From: Hygrophila difformis
Lineage: Eukaryota; Streptophyta; Magnoliopsida; Lamiales; Acanthaceae
Direction: 5' to 3'
Assembly: GCA_030278955.1 (NCBI GenBank)
Contig: JAOANR010000006.1
Coordinates: 55,580,915-55,644,914, forward strand
Length of the DNA: 64,000 nt
Below, in pieces: positions 1-9,404 of the stretch. Below the pieces are notes generated by a model, which saw only the letters and a list, made by a program, of their open reading frames with translations, was not told the DNA's origin and did not search any database. The position numbers and the translations under genes were made by a program. Within the stretch, counting starts at the first letter, position 1, and each line of letters begins with the position of its first letter.

Positions 1-1
1 C

Positions 2-1931
2 GAGATCCTGTCCAGAAATGGCAACGTTGAATACCTAGACAGGCACGGTCTCAATGGCCACACTGACCGAGAAACCTTCAAGAAAACCCTCCCCGTCATC
101 ACCTATGAAGACATCCTCCCTGACATCACCCGCATCGCCAATGGCGACAAATCCCCCATCCTCTCCTCCCACCCCATCTCGGAGTTCCTCACTAGGTTAG
201 ATTTAGAGCTTTTTTGTCATCCTGTAAAATGATTTAGACGTTATTACATGTGTGTGTGCACAGTTTTAGTTTTTCTTACACGTGATTCCATTTGTTTTTT
301 TTTTTTTTTTTTTCCAGCTCCGGGACCTCCGGCGGGGAGAGGAAAATGATGCCGACCATCGAGGAGGAGCTCGACCGGAGAACGCTGCTGTACAGCCTCC
401 TCATGCCTGTCATCAGCCAATTCGTCCCCGGCCTCGACCAGGGCAAGGCCATGTACTTCCTCTTCATCAAATCGGAGACCAAAACCCCCGGCGGCCTCCT
501 GGCCCGGCCCGTCCTGACGAGCTACTACAAAAGCTCCCATTTCAGGAACCGCCCTTACGATCCGTACACAAACTATACGAGCCCGAACGAGGCCATCCTC
601 TGCCCGGACTCTTACCAGAGCATGTACTCCCAAATGCTCTGCGGCCTCTGCCAGCGCACGGAGGTCTTCCGGGTCGGAGCGGTTTTTGCGTCCGGGTTCA
701 TCCGGGCGATCCAATTCCTGGAAAAACACTACGCCCTCCTCTGTCAGGACATCCGGACGGGGACGGTAAATCCGCAGCTGATCACCGACGCATCCGTACG
801 GGACGCGGTCATGCGGGTCCTCCGACCCGACCCGGAACTGGCGGACCTCATCGAGCTGGAGTGCGCGAAGGAGTCGAAGCAGGGGATTATCACTCGGTTA
901 TGGCCGAATACGAAGTACGTGGATGTCATCGTGACGGGGACCATGTCGCAGTACATTCCGACATTGGAATATTACAGCAATGGGTTGCCCCTTGTCTGCA
1001 CAATGTACGCTTCCTCCGAGTGTTACTTCGGCGTGAATCTGGACCCGCTGTGCCAGCCCAGCGACGTGGCGTACACGCTCATCCCGACGATGGGGTACTT
1101 CGAGTTCCTGCCGGTCCGCCGTGATGGCTTTGGCGGAGACGCCGTTGGGGTCGACGAGGACCACCAGGAGCTGGTTGATCTGGCCGATGTTAAACTAGGG
1201 CACGAGTATGAACTCGTTGTCACGACTTATGCAGGTATTTTTTATTTACGAATGACAAAAAATATTGTCACAATTATTATTACTCCTATTTTTTTATTAT
1301 TGTTTAAAAATTAATGGCACATTTTTTGTACCCATACCAAGGCTTGTACAGGTACAGAGTGGGGGATATTCTCCGGGTGGCCGGGTTCAAGAACAAGGCT
1401 CCGCAGTTCAATTTCATTTGCCGGAAGAATGTGGTGCTGAGCATCGACTCGGACAAAACGGACGAGTTCGAGCTCCACAACGCGGTGAACAATGCGACGA
1501 CCAATCTGACCCCATTCGACGCCCATTTGTCCGACTATACCAGCTTCGCGGACACCACCACAATTCCGGGTCATTACACCCTATATTGGGAGGTGACCAA
1601 GTGCAACGGATCAATTCCGATCCCCCCATCCGTTTTCGAGGATTGCTGCTTGGCGATGGAGGAGTCCTTAAACTCGGTGTATCGCCAAAATAGAGCGTAC
1701 GAGGCAATCGGGCCGTTGGAGATCAAGATTGTGGAAGAGGGAACTTTCGACAAGCTAATGGACTATGCAATAAGTTTGGGAGCATCAATTAATCAGTACA
1801 AGACACCTAGGTGTGTGAAATTTGCACCCATTTTGGAGTTGTTGAATTCCAGAGTTGTGGCAAGTTTTTCCAGTCCAAAGTGCCCAAAATGGACCAATCC
1901 AGCGGTCAAGCAATGGAGCGACATCAACTGA
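2..1931 (+). CDS. GH3: GH3 family acyl-acid amido synthetase (IAA-amido synthetase type), 3' part
   Basis: Three exons can be read: 2-195, 318-1234 and 1342-1931, with GT-AG introns at 196-317 and 1235-1341. The spliced frame gives about 565 residues, against roughly 590-610 for the family, so only the first 30-40 residues lie outside the window. Visible GH3 motifs are the ATP/AMP-binding [10 protein letters not shown] straddling intron 1, [11 protein letters not shown] in the middle of exon 2 and YRYRVGD at the start of exon 3. Known family role: cytosolic enzymes that adenylate a hormone acid and conjugate it to an amino acid. The [26 protein letters not shown] region (paraphrased here, residues near 1060-1115) resembles the auxin-conjugating group II more than the jasmonate JAR1 group; that substrate assignment is inference. 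No frameshift or stop is seen; it looks intact and is the one clearly functional host gene. Confidence 0.95.
196..317 (+). other. GH3 intron with long poly-T acceptor tract
   Basis: The intron begins GTTAGA and ends in an uninterrupted run of about 18 T followed by CCAG. It splits a serine codon inside the conserved SSGTS motif, the usual position for this GH3 intron. Confidence 0.85.
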
Positions 1932-2787
1932 GGACAAGAAAAAGATAACAAATGGGGTATTTTTATTAATATTAATTTATTTATTTTCTTGGTTTTTTTT
2001 TTCTTTTGGGTTTATGATGATCTTAGTGTTAAGGTTAAAATGCTGCAGGCACTTAAAATAGCAGTGTGGTTTAACTATTATGAAAGATGATATTATGAAG
2101 ATAATTAATGTTGCCGGCAGAATCTTGATTTAGCACTACTTTTGTAGAAAAGAAAAAGGCAGTAGCTGTATTTCAAGGTTGGGAAGTTTTTTCCTTCCTG
2201 AAATGGTATTGGGCAGCCAGCTGTAAAATTTGGATATTAATCTTTTTATGGCATGTTTTTGTGGGGATTTGTTGCTCTTATTTCCAGCCAGAATTCCTGC
2301 CCTGGACAGTGGATAGCCCACACCTGACAACCCACCCTCCCTCAGGGCAGGGGGATGTGTACAAGGCAACAACAACTACTTCTAAGTGTGGTATACGTGA
2401 CTAAAGTTAAAAATGGTAATGAAACAAGACTAGCAAACAAAACCCCACTTGGGGTTTTCTATTCTCTATTAAAATTTGGCTTTCGATTTATTTAGCAATA
2501 TTTCTTGGGAAAAAGCAAGGCCACTTTATGTCTCTTTGAATTAAACCCAGATTAAAGCAAGGCTATCTTATTAGGCCCTCTTTATTGTTTGTGTTTCCCA
2601 AAAAAGATGGAGCAATCTTTAGGCAAGGTTTGCACGAGATCAACTGTTGTTTAATTAGTCTTGTTGATTACAGTAATAGTGTTACTGTAACAATTGCAAT
2701 ACAAGTGCCTGTCTGCTCAAATTTTCGACAAAAGCGCAACAGAAAGTGGAGTGGAGGACCAGCATTAAACATTTAAACTGATTACAC
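1932..2787. other. GH3 3' flank, no gene seen
   Basis: AT-rich sequence after the GH3 stop, with T-rich stretches near 1960-2010 that fit a 3' UTR. No convincing coding region, RNA gene or repeat border was recognised. Confidence 0.5.
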
Positions 2788-3261
2788 CAAGGGTGTTAAA
2801 GATCTGGATCCTAGTTTTAAAATCTTTTGATTTTACGATCATACTCCCTTAAAATAATCTAGGTCGTTTTAGGATCTTAAAATTTGTAGATCTGTTAAGA
2901 TTTCGATCTTGCTCTTAAGATCATACGAGAATTTTCGAGATTGATTTTGTGCTTTGACATCGAAGGAACTTTTTTACATTGGCTTTAAACTTGCTAACTT
3001 GTAATTCTTTATGTATGATATATATAAAAACAGAATATGCATGTTTATGTATCAATTTTTAGGGTAATTGTGATATTTTGGTAATGTGTTGAATTAATCA
3101 ATTTGCAAGATTTCTAAACACATGAAATAATGCTTTCACTTGTTAGTATGCATAATTGATTTCATCCCTTGTTACAATTTGATAAGATTTTCCTGATTCG
3201 ATGCTAAGATCTTGCAAAGATAAAAATGATTTTGGGTAACATCGCAATTTTACAAACCTTG
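2788..3261. mobile_element. Probable non-autonomous hAT MITE (CAAGG termini)
   Basis: The left end CAAGGGTGTTAAAG and the reverse complement of the right end CAAGGTTTGTAAAA form an imperfect terminal inverted repeat. The flanking octamers GATTACAC and AATTATAC agree at six of eight positions, fitting an aged 8-bp hAT target duplication. The interior is AT-rich with repeated AAGATC/GATCTT motifs and no coding capacity. The diverged duplication makes the call tentative. Confidence 0.45.
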
Positions 3262-3788
3262 AATTATACTACTAATTAATTAATATAAATTAAAAAAATA
3301 AAATCTGACCAAAAAATACTGATTTTTAGGTCATTGGATCAACAACAAAGTTTTGGGTAGAATTTCAGGTAGATATATATAACTAGTTAATCCGTAAGAA
3401 GCAGTATTCCAGGCACAATGGGTCAAGGCATGCAATATAAAATTATCATATGAATGTTCTCCATAAGAATTATTATATGGATCCATCAACTTTGATTTTA
3501 TTTTTTCATAAATGATGCAACTTGAATACTAATAAATATCTCAAAACAACTTAAAATGTTACAAGTAGATACATATATAAATGGCCTAAATTTGAAGAAA
3601 TACAGAAAAACAAATTATAAATTCCCCTAGTTATTTCTTTGTATTATTTTATTACAGGATAATATATTCATACTAGTAATAATGCATGGTTTATATTCTT
3701 TCAGCAATAATTGTATTTCGTGAATATATATAACTCAGTATTATGTTCAATATAATGCCTGAGAAACCCGAGTTGGATTAGGTCAGGC
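3262..3788. other. AT-rich intergenic sequence
   Basis: About 500 bp of low-complexity AT-rich sequence between two hAT-like elements. Nothing further recognised. Confidence 0.4.
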
Positions 3789-5138
3789 TAGGGTGGGCAA
3801 AAAATCCGAACCGAACCGTTGAACCGCTGATCCGAACTGTATCCGAACCGAATTTTCGGTTAACCGGGCTGTTCGGTTCGGTTACAAATACCTCAACACA
3901 GGTATTTGTTCGGTTCGGTTCGGTTTCGGTTTTTACAAAATTTTTCCCCGGTTAACCGAACTGAACCGTATATTATATTATAATTATAATTTTTATATAT
4001 TATTAAGTATATGACTTCCTAAACTACTACAGTACATGATAACCGACTAAAGGGCTAACCCTAATTCTTCTCACTCACAACAGCGCCGCCCACGCCTCTC
4101 ATCTCCTTCCCTTCCAAACCCCTCGCCGGTCACCATCCATCCGCCTCCATGTTCCGGCGATGGCAAGGCAGCGACAATCCTTCAGATCTATCCTCTTCCC
4201 TTTCTTCTCCCATTCTATTTTATATGTAAACCCACTCCAAGTGTCAACGCCGCTCATCCCGCCTTCCCTTCGAAAAGCTGTCGCTTGTTCAAAAACCAAA
4301 TCGATTTCACTCTTTAAAATCTAATCTCTTTTAAATCAAGTCTCCTGGCCGCCGCTCGTTCTATTTGTTCTTCCAGACAAATCGATTTTACTCTTCGCGT
4401 GAGAAAAGTTGTTCCGTGACAACCTCCATCGTTGCTCGCCAAACACCAACGCCCTCTCACCTTTTCCGACAAATGCGGCGACGCCGACTGACGCCACGCC
4501 TTCCTCCGTCGTTGCCCTCACAACTTCCTCCGATTGACGCGGCGTCGCCTCCTTACTCTCACGGATCTTACTCTACACCGCCGCTCATCCTTACAGGTAG
4601 ATATTGGCTTTCTTGTCTCCATTGTTTGTTTGAATGTGTTATTCTTCACTACAATATTGAACAGTTTGTGTTTTCTTGTTTGAATATAGGTTTATGGGTT
4701 AATGTTTCAAAAATAGAGGTGATGTCATGGGTTGATGCCTTGAAGCCTTGATGTTTTGATTTCTTGCTGTTATACATTGTAAAGAACTTGTAACAATGCC
4801 TTCATGGTGTGCTGTTGTTTTTCTACTTTAAGAAAGGAAGAGAATGAGTTTTTTGATGAATTCCAATGATTTACTGTTTTTTTTGTTGAAAGTGATTCCA
4901 AATTTGATTTTTGCTGGTATAAGGTTTTGGACTTGGGAAAAGGTTTTGTTGAAAAAATAGCTCGGTTCGGTTCGGTTCGAATTATTTGCAAAAAGTAAGA
5001 TTTTCTTCGGTTAATCGAAACTTCGGTTAACCGAATTTCTCGGTTCAGTTTCGGTTATTAATTTCAAGTATTTGCTCGGTTCGGTTCGGTTAGCAAATAC
5101 CTGAAAAATCTCGAGTATCCGAACCGTGCCCACCCCAA
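3789..5138. mobile_element. Non-autonomous hAT element with CCGAACCG subterminal repeats
   Basis: Left terminus TAGGGTGGGCA and right terminus (reverse complement) TTGGGGTGGGCA form the TIR. The flanking 8-mers GGTCAGGC (3781-3788) and GTTCAGGC (5139-5146) match at seven of eight positions. Both ends are packed with GGTTCGGTTCGG/CCGAACCGAACC units, typical subterminal transposase-binding arrays of hAT elements. The 1.35-kb interior holds a CT-rich, 5'-UTR-like segment (about 4040-4600) but no transposase, so it must be mobilised in trans. Confidence 0.85.
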
Positions 5139-5205
5139 GTTCAGGCTATCCAGTAAGGACATATGACCTAGCATACTTCATGCATGTTAGACCTATTTTA
5201 TACTA

Positions 5206-5369
5206 GACGAGGCTAAATGGGTTTATGCCATACTTTATAAAAAATTCATTCAGCCTACTAGGATGGCCTACTAAAAAACTACTACTTGACGAGGCTAAAT
5301 GGGTTTATGCCATACTTTATAAAAAATTCATTCAGCCTACTAGGATGGCCTACTAAAAAACTACTACTT
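5206..5369. repeat. Perfect 82-bp tandem duplication
   Basis: Two adjacent copies begin GACGAGGCTAAATGGG at 5206 and 5288. They appear identical through the CTACTACT end. The second copy abuts the left end of a Stowaway MITE. Confidence 0.9.
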
Positions 5370-5556
5370 TCTCCGTCCTATTACAAATGTCCTACTTACT
5401 ATTTTTTAATGTCTCATTACAAATGTCATATTTCTATAAATAGAAATAATTTTCCCCTCCAACAATTATGTGGACCCTATCATATATTCACAAATCAACT
5501 CTACCTTAATTCTCGTGTCCAACTATAACAAGACGTTTGGGCTGGGACGGAGGGAG
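5367..5556. mobile_element. Stowaway-type (Tc1/mariner) MITE
   Basis: The left end reads TA-CTTTCTCCGTCC and the right end GGACGGAGGGAG-TA, the classic CTCCCTCCGTCC Stowaway terminus with the TA target duplication. The element is about 190 bp with no coding capacity. ATTACAAATGTC units repeat just inside the left end. Confidence 0.85.
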
Positions 5557-5558
5557 TA

Positions 5559-5961
5559 TTAATTACTATTATTATGTTTATTTCATAAGAATACATATAA
5601 AAGTGATTATTAATATGTATGTTTTTAAAATATTTATAATTTTTTTTAAAGTATACAAATAGGTTATATCCGGACATGTATAAAAGAATTTTAACTTCAT
5701 ATTTAAATAAGCTTAATTAGGCTTCAAATAGGCTTCGTGTATGCCGGACTTGGCCTACAAAGTTGGCATATCAATGATAAAAGATTATATTCCGGCCTTA
5801 TAAAATTAAGGTATGTTTAATTAGCCCGTTCAAGGCTAAGCCTGATCTAGCATAGCATGCTTCCACACCCTACTCAAAAGTGAGAATAAATATTTCTACC
5901 GAAAAAAAAAGTGAGAATAAATAGTTACCCTAGCTTTAGGTTAGTTGGATATCTTTGTTAC
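5559..5961. other. AT-rich intergenic sequence
   Basis: No gene or element border recognised. It contains phrases such as 'gaggctaaatg'/'aggctaagcctg' similar to the duplicated unit upstream, suggesting decayed copies of the same repeat. Confidence 0.4.
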
Positions 5962-5976
5962 AATCTTGAGGAATTT

Positions 5977-6142
5977 TTTTGGCGAAGCCAAAGCCAGAAA
6001 AATTGATGGTGGGAGCCAATGCTACACAAATTACAAATTGATAAATGAGAGGGATAAGAGCATTGGTGGGGAATCAAACCCCAAGGCCCCAACCATAAAG
6101 TTGGAAGTCAGTGACTTGGCTACTTGGGCATGTCCTCATTCC
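5977..6142 (-). mobile_element. tRNA-derived SINE (copy 1), minus strand
   Basis: Read on the minus strand, the head has an A-box-like GTAGCCAAGTCACTGAC (about 6105-6124) and a B box GGTTTGATTCCCC (6068-6080), spaced as in a tRNA-type pol III promoter. The tail ends CTGGCTTTGGCTTCGCC followed by a short A run. Target-site duplications AATCTTGAGGAATTT (5962-5976) and AATCTTAGAGGAATTT (6143-6158) flank it. A second copy of the family lies near 41.34-41.48 kb. The tail matches the 3' end of the L1 at 44.75 kb. Confidence 0.8.
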
Positions 6143-6158
6143 AATCTTAGAGGAATTT

Positions 6159-6419
6159 GAAATAATGTGTACATTAAATAAAACTATCTATACATTAAAT
6201 ATAGACATTTTAAAAATAAATTAAAAGGTTCAAATTATATTTATATAAATATAAATTATCAATAAGTGTTGATGAAAATTACACAGACCGCCTGCATAGT
6301 GAAGAGTGATGAGAGTATCTATCATGAACTTGCTTCTTTCCGCTACTCCTTCAAAGAGTTGCCAGCCGCTTCCCTTGTTCAAAAGCTCTTTCTTCTCTTA
6401 CGTCAATTTCACGGCATTG
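6159..6419. other. AT-rich flank of a hAT insertion
   Basis: Sequence that receives the hAT MITE at 6428. A short open frame from 6266 runs up to the insertion, but I recognise no protein family in it. Confidence 0.35.
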
Positions 6420-6427
6420 GTGTCACC

Positions 6428-6979
6428 CAAGGTATTAAATATGCGTCTCGGTGTGGATATCAGACATATAAATTTATAGAAATTTGAAAGATATTTGAAA
6501 TTTCAGGGGAAATTTCAGAGATATTTGCAATTTATTGAGAAAATCACATCGAGTTTTTGAAATGATGAAAATGAAGATATTCAAAATTTCATCCTCTCTG
6601 TTGCTATATAATTAGTAATATACTAACAGTATTCATTCAATGATATACTACGCTAATAATGTGACGATATCATGCATCATGTTGATTGAGAATATTTTGA
6701 CTTAAAATCGATGAAAATAAGTTAATTGGATGACTTAATCAATATGTGTCGAAACATAAATTTTAATTGTTTTTAATTTTTTTAGAAAATATATTTTTAA
6801 AATTTAGGGAAAAAATCTAAAAAATTAAAAATTTTGGGAAATTTCGGTCAAATTTCGGGAAATATCGAGTTTCGGACGAAATTTCGATGGAAATTTTGCA
6901 AAAAATTATTGTATGTGAAATTTTGCTTCGAGTCTCGAAACCCGAAATTTCGGAATTTCGACAGATATTTAAAACAATG
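6428..6979. mobile_element. Non-autonomous hAT MITE with perfect 8-bp duplication
   Basis: The perfect target duplication GTGTCACC lies at 6420-6427 and 6980-6987. Left terminus CAAGGTATTAAATAT and right terminus (reverse complement) CATTGTTTTAAATAT form the TIR. Subterminal GAAATTTC/GAAATTTCGG palindromes are dense at both ends. At 552 bp it has no coding capacity. Confidence 0.9.
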
Positions 6980-7077
6980 GTGTCACCTTGGTAGCTACAC
7001 CTTTTCCTATAAAATGTTCTCGACATATCTAGCTTTGTTTTGCATGATTTTTTCAAGAGTATATCGAAGAGTATATG

Positions 7078-9404
7078 AAACACCCCGGTTTTCAAAACTC
7101 CAAAATGGCCGGAATGCTACTGCCACATCTCCCAATTAAGCTCGTCCTAGGCTAACTTAACTAGGAAATGTTAAGGCTCACTCATATCACACTCTAAAAT
7201 CCATTGTAAAATACTTTACAAAGGAAATATAAATATTGTAATTTAAAATAGGGACAACATGGCCAAAATAGATTTCTAAGTTGTTAAAATTTAAATGCGG
7301 AAGCTAAATATGAAAAAGGAAAATGGATACATTTAAAATTGAGTGCGGCTTTAAAAAGTTCCAGATCCCATGCATGCTGGATGCTCATACGTGCTCGTCA
7401 TAGTCTGTAAGAAAAAAAAATACATAACACACATCAGTAAATAAATTATTGAGTAAGCCAACTCATCCCATATTAAGTTATGTGGTTTTAAAATGGATTG
7501 ACTTAAAAATTATTTTTAGGATGAACACTAATTTAAACGTTAGAAACTACTTAACCAATTCAACTAACATATAAACTATTTCACCATCGCGCATAGAACT
7601 TGGGGACACCAAAAGAGTTCCAAAAATATTGGGAAATCATCCCTCAACAATGCCAACGGCTTATGTATATCGACACGCTCCCGGGGCGCATAAATAACAC
7701 TCGCAAGTATTATTTAGGGATATAGACACAATCACAATAATTATCATAAGGGGGGCGGCCACGCATGGCTCCACTCTAGTGCACTCGCCCTCCGGAGCCT
7801 AAATATGGGCATACCAACCCGAAATCTAGTGCACAATGGGTTTCAAATAAATTACACATGTTCAAACTTAATTAGATTTTCCAAGAATGATTTTCTTACC
7901 ACCAAAACACATCACATCATGCAATCTTTATACAAGATGCATAAGATATTTTCCTTGAATCGTAAAAGATCTCATATCAAGTAAAGTTATCATAATCTAG
8001 CTTGTAGAACTTAAAATTTTCAAAACAGTTCGTTGTTACTGACAAGTGTCGGAAATAAATATCCCACTAAATAACTACCAAAAAAAATTCTGAAACTTTT
8101 ACAGTAGATCCTACATTCAATACGGAACAACTTTTATGAAGAATGCTAAGTTTAAATCCCGTTCAAGATAGGTGTAATGAAGGGTTCAACAGAAACAATA
8201 GGTATAACCGCGCCACAGAAACATGTTTTAAAGGAAAATTTTCTGGTAATTATTTACTCGAACAAAAATTCTAAAATTTGGTAGAGAGCTTTCTAACACA
8301 TATATGAACAAATTTTTAGAAGAACACAAGTCCTAATTCACGGTGGAACAAACAGAAAAATGAGGAGATTTGTATATGCGTGAATCTGCAATTCGAGTTC
8401 GGAAAACACATTTTAAGGATTTAAAGTATGGTAATTCATTATTCGGCCAAAAATTCTGAAATTTTGAAGGTATCTTCCTAACACATTTATGAAGAACTTT
8501 GTAGAACAACTAAAATCAAATTCATGACGGAAGTACATGAAAACGACGATTACTTTGGCTGAACAAATCTGTCAGGAACCTTAAAAACCCTAATTCAATT
8601 CCTACGGTTCAAGGGGTGAAGCAATTCGACCCAGGCTTAGTATAGGGTGTGTTGGCTTACCTTTCACCAATTTGGCGTTGGGAAAAACACAAATTTGGTG
8701 ACTAAATATGAAGGAACAATCACCGATAGTCCTTACTCCTCCGAAGTGGTTGCATCCTTCGGAAAAACGTTGAGGATGTTAGGAATTTCTATCCTACAAT
8801 TCGACCAGGCATAGGGAAAAAGAGTAGGGATGAAGTAAACCTTCTAAGCTTGAAGTAGAAATAAGGAAAAGTTCAGTACACCATCGCCTCCCCAGGACGA
8901 ACACTCACTCACCAAGAACTCTCGTTTGCCGAAGATTTTTCGAAAGGGAGAAGAGAGGCTGTGGACGGCAAGTTTTATGGAGGTTAGGGTGATGATAATG
9001 GAGGGTGTATTGTGGAGGATTTTCTAATATTTGCTACTCCTCTTTGCCGTCCATTTTCTTACCAAAATGCTTAGATTTGGTTGATTTGTTTGATTGTATT
9101 TCCTTGCTAGTTTGGATGCCAATAAAATATAAAGATTCGTACTTGCTCACTAATCTAAAAAATGACTGTTATTCTCTCATATTCAAGGCCCCTTTATCGT
9201 GCATGCCACCCTCACATGGATTTTGTCATGCTTGATCTAATTAATAAGGTAATGGGATCTTCCAACTATGTTTTCAAAGTAAAGACAATTCAAGCACCTT
9301 GTTGAATTTATTTACTCACTTGTTGAGTATCAAGGATTAAACAATAATTATTTCTAATTATCTATATAATAAATCCTTAATACTTTTTGGCATGTAAAGA
9401 CTGT
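7078..9404 (-). repeat. Ty3/gypsy LTR in reverse orientation (5' end not resolved)
   Basis: On the minus strand the sequence ends GGCCATTTTGGAGTTTTGAAAACCGGGGTGTTTCA-like (7078 side), parallel to the GGGGTGTTACA ends of elements A and B. It carries the same donor-like AAAG|GTAAGCC (intron start 8660) and TTTTCTTACAG acceptor (7405). No LTR start was found before element A begins at 9405, so it is a solo or truncated LTR cut by, or next to, element A. Confidence 0.6.

Noticed and set aside
282..1124. Long alternative open frames overlapping GH3 exon 2 on both strands
   Set aside because: They lie in high-GC coding sequence, show no family motifs, and are out of frame with the clear GH3 protein.
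4365..4751. Open frame of 128 codons inside the hAT element
   Set aside because: Pro/Ser-rich translation of CT-rich leader-like DNA with no transposase motif.
6266..6430. Possible host exon interrupted by the hAT MITE
   Set aside because: The frame across the restored site has no recognisable motif and no splice support.
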